Positions 61,911 to 64,000 of a stretch of 64,000 bases of DNA are shown in pieces. Positions within the stretch are counted from its first letter, which is position 1. Each line of letters opens with the position of its first letter. Source of the DNA: Mesorhizobium muleiense (GTDB taxonomy: Bacteria; Pseudomonadota; Alphaproteobacteria; Rhizobiales; Rhizobiaceae); contig NZ_FNEE01000005.1 in assembly GCF_900099905.1 (NCBI RefSeq), forward strand, positions 186,001 to 250,000, given 5' to 3'. Under the pieces are notes generated by a model that saw only the letters and a list, made by a program, of their open reading frames with translations, did not search any database and was not told the DNA's origin. The position numbers and the translations under genes were made by a program.

Positions 61911-63509
61911 TCAGGCGACGCCGACGTCGAAATGCAGCCGCTTGGCGGAGTCGATCGACTTGTGCGCCCGCACCTGTTCCAGCACCTTCTCCGGGAACGG
62001 CGCATCGAGATAGAGCAGCGCGATGGCATCGCCGCCAGGCCGGTTGCGGCCGAGCTGGAAGTTGGCGATGTTGACGCCGTTCTCGCCGCAGACCGTGCCG
62101 AGCAGGCCGATGATGCCGGGCGCGTCGGCATTCGTCGTGTACAGCATGTGCTGACCGACCTCGGCGTCGAGGTTGATGCCCTTGATCTGGATGAAGCGCG
62201 GCTTGCCGTCCGAAAAGCAGGTGCCGGCGATCGCACGCGTCTTGTGCTCGGTCTTGACCGTCAGCTTGATATAGCCGTCGAACACGCCCGATTTGTCGCG
62301 CTTGACCTCGGCGACGATGATGCCGCGCTCCTTGACCATGATCGGCGCCGAAACCATGTTGACGTCGGAGACCTGCGGCCGGATCAGCCCGGCAAGTGTG
62401 GCGCTGATCAGCGCGCGCGTGTTCATCGTCGCGGTCGAGCCGTCGAACAGGATCTCGACCTCCTTGATCGGATCCTCGGTGACCTGGCCGACAAAGGCGC
62501 CGAGCACTTCGGCCAGCTTGACGAAGGGTTTTAGGCGCGGCGCTTCCTCGGCGGTGATCGACGGCATGTTGATGGCGTTGGAAACGGCGCCCTTGATCAG
62601 GTAGTCGGCCATCTGCTCGGCGACCTGCAGAGCGACATTCTCCTGCGCCTCCATCGTCGATGCGCCGAGATGCGGCGTCGCCACCACATTCTCCATGCCG
62701 AACAGCTCGCTTTTCTCCGCCGGCTCGACCTCGAACACGTCGATGCCGGCGCCTGCCACCTTGCCGCTTTTCAACGCCGCGATCAGGTCGGCCTCGACGA
62801 TCAGCCCGCCACGGGCGCAGTTGATGATGCGCACGCCGGTCTTCATTTTGGCGATCGCCGAAGCGTCGATGATGTTGCGCGTCTTGTCGGTCAAGGGCGT
62901 GTGCAGGGTGATGAAATCGGCGCGGGCGAACAGCTCGTCGAGTTCCACCTTCTCGACGCCGAGCTCCTCGGCGCGACTGTCCGACAGGAACGGATCGAAG
63001 GCGATGACGTGCATCTTCAGGCCAACGCCGCGCGTAGCGACGATCGAGCCGATATTGCCGCAGCCGATGATGCCCAGCGTCTTGCCGGTGATCTCGGTGC
63101 CCATGAAGCGGTTCTTTTCCCACTTGCCGGCATGGGTCGAGGCATTGGCTTCCGGTATCTGGCGGGCCAGCGCGAAGATCATGGCGACGGCATGCTCGGC
63201 GGTGGTGATCGAATTGCCGAAGGGCGTGTTCATCACGATGATGCCCTTGCGGCTCGCCGCCGGGATGTCGACATTGTCGACGCCGATGCCGGCGCGGCCG
63301 ACCACCTTGAGCCTTGTGGCAGCGTCGATCAGCTTTTCGGTGACTTTGGTCGCCGAACGGATGGCGAGGCCGTCATACTGGCCGATCACTTCGAGCAGCT
63401 TTTCCTTGTCCTTGCCGAGATCGGGCAGGTAGTCGACCTCGACGCCGCGATCCCTGAAGATCTGCACGGCGGTGGTGGAGAGTTTGTCTGAGACGAGAAC
63501 GCGGGGCAT
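61911..63509 (-). CDS. serA: D-3-phosphoglycerate dehydrogenase
   Basis: SerA oxidises 3-phosphoglycerate to 3-phosphohydroxypyruvate, the first step of serine synthesis. It has 532 residues, the long form with an allosteric-substrate-binding domain and a C-terminal ACT domain. The start at 63509 follows AAGGAAG. The NAD motif is LGIIGCGNIGSIVATRGVGL (about 143-162), the catalytic Arg lies in NCARGGLIVEADL, and the catalytic His in ATPHLGASTMEAQ. The ACT domain (about 455-532) includes GIIGLLGTVCGENGVNIANF, where serine may bind. It follows serC on the same strand. Confidence 0.97.
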   Translation of the reverse strand: MPRVLVSDKLSTTAVQIFRDRGVEVDYLPDLGKDKEKLLEVIGQYDGLAIRSATKVTEKLIDAATRLKVVGRAGIGVDNVDIPAASRKGIIVMNTPFGNSITTAEHAVAMIFALARQIPEANASTHAGKWEKNRFMGTEITGKTLGIIGCGNIGSIVATRGVGLKMHVIAFDPFLSDSRAEELGVEKVELDELFARADFITLHTPLTDKTRNIIDASAIAKMKTGVRIINCARGGLIVEADLIAALKSGKVAGAGIDVFEVEPAEKSELFGMENVVATPHLGASTMEAQENVALQVAEQMADYLIKGAVSNAINMPSITAEEAPRLKPFVKLAEVLGAFVGQVTEDPIKEVEILFDGSTATMNTRALISATLAGLIRPQVSDVNMVSAPIMVKERGIIVAEVKRDKSGVFDGYIKLTVKTEHKTRAIAGTCFSDGKPRFIQIKGINLDAEVGQHMLYTTNADAPGIIGLLGTVCGENGVNIANFQLGRNRPGGDAIALLYLDAPFPEKVLEQVRAHKSIDSAKRLHFDVGVA

Positions 63510-63529
63510 GGGCTTCTTCCTTTGCGATT

Positions 63530-63690
63530 GGCGCCCCTCCCCTGACGGGAGGGTCGGCGCGAAGTGCCGGGGTGGGGTGGTTGCGGCCGGGCGTGGCCGA
63601 AATCTTTTTCCTCTGGATGGCGGACCGTTGAGTTGGGTGGAGGCGACCCCACCCGGCCCCTCGGGCCACCCCCCCCTCAAAGGGGAGGGA
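63530..63690. repeat. GC-rich palindromic repeat in the serC-serA spacer
   Basis: The 181-base spacer contains hairpin CCCTCCC/GGGAGGG (63535-63553), CCCCT/AGGGG near 63673-63685, and long-range pairing of GGGGTGGGGTGG with CCCCACCC. The outer halves are related to each other in inverted order, with unique sequence between (63600-63640). It resembles GC-rich intergenic repeats I recall from rhizobia. Confidence 0.6.
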
Positions 63691-64000
63691 TCAGGCGGCC
63701 GCCTTGAGCGACGCCTTTTGCGCGGCAAAGGCCCAGTCGAGCCACGGCAGCAGCGCTTCGAGGTCGGAAGTCTCGACGGTTGCGCCGCACCAGATGCGCA
63801 GGCCCGGCGGTGCATCGCGATAGGCGCCGATATCGTAGGCGACGCCTTCCTTGTCGAGCGCCGAGACGATGCCCTTGGCGAACGCCGCTTGTCCGTCGGC
63901 ATCGAGCGCGGCGACGTCCGGGTCGGTGAAGGAAAGACAGACGGACGTGTTCGACCGCGTCGCCGGGTCGGTGGCCAGATGGCCAAGCCATGCGGATTTG
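63691..64000 (-). CDS. serC: Phosphoserine aminotransferase, C-terminal part
   Basis: The C-terminal 102 residues of a phosphoserine aminotransferase, the second enzyme of serine synthesis; the window edge cuts off the rest. The frame read on the minus strand gives [35 protein letters not shown] and the terminal [39 protein letters not shown], ending at TGA 63691-63693. The RIWCGATVE segment is typical of SerC in Alphaproteobacteria. It is upstream of serA, giving the serC-serA order usual in this group. Confidence 0.88.
   Translation of the reverse strand, partial: KSAWLGHLATDPATRSNTSVCLSFTDPDVAALDADGQAAFAKGIVSALDKEGVAYDIGAYRDAPPGLRIWCGATVETSDLEALLPWLDWAFAAQKASLKAAA

Overview
The window is about 64 kb of GC-rich chromosomal DNA that looks like a Mesorhizobium-type member of the Hyphomicrobiales (Phyllobacteriaceae). 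This is inferred from gene content and order: ispG with a lytic transglycosylase, purE-purK-rpmJ, pyk with a DUF1036 gene, phaR divergent from phaAB, a SUV3-like helicase followed by an S4 protein, fdxA and carD, an RpoH2-type sigma factor, thiBPQ behind a TPP riboswitch, purA, and serC-serA. Intergenic palindromic repeats resembling the rhizobial RIME type also fit. No database search was possible; family names rest on motifs and lengths read from the sequence. I see no tRNA, rRNA, CRISPR array, transposase or phage gene.

Layout. 1-5.5 kb: end of a prenyl diphosphate synthase gene, a LysR regulator, a frameshifted methyltransferase, a lytic transglycosylase with ispG, and two small DUF465 proteins. 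5.5-11.3 kb: a catabolic island with an IclR regulator, a Tat-exported binding protein, two permeases, an ATPase, a RidA-like protein and a SelA-like PLP enzyme. 11.4-18.5 kb: housekeeping genes (purE, purK, rpmJ, a TPR protein, a hydrolase, pyk, DUF1036, N-formylglutamate amidohydrolase, DUF1244). 18.7-30.4 kb: accessory functions (MFS carrier, LysR plus NAD(P)-binding protein, RND efflux pair, Tat-exported molybdenum hydroxylase with its TetR regulator). 30.4-36.9 kb: polyhydroxybutyrate metabolism (patatin/DUF3734, 3-hydroxybutyrate dehydrogenase, phaR, phaA, phaB), interrupted by a TetR plus secreted-protein pair. 37-38.9 kb: FAD monooxygenase with TetR. 39.6-45 kb: helicase, S4 protein, fdxA, carD. 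45.2-47.6 kb: a polar amino-acid ABC importer. 47.9-50.5 kb: rpoH2 and an M48 lipoprotein protease. 50.7-57 kb: thiQPB with riboswitch, thiamine pyrophosphokinase, an ABC-F ATPase. 57-57.6 kb: ccdAB toxin-antitoxin. 57.6-64 kb: a membrane-anchored unknown protein downstream of purA, an EamA transporter, serA and the end of serC.

Regulation is unusually readable. Several divergent regulator-target pairs carry clear inverted repeats (IclR at 6.4 kb, TetR at 29.8, 33.3 and 38.2 kb, ccdAB at 57 kb). rpoH2 has an EcfG-type promoter, thiB a complete TPP riboswitch, and both amino-acid ABC operons have a perfect hairpin just after the binding-protein gene. Eight copies of one mosaic palindromic repeat are scattered between genes, all in the same orientation. 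The least understood items are the RidA/SelA-like uptake cluster, a 23-codon ORF between purK and rpmJ, the 690-base spacer before the helicase, and the purA-linked membrane protein.
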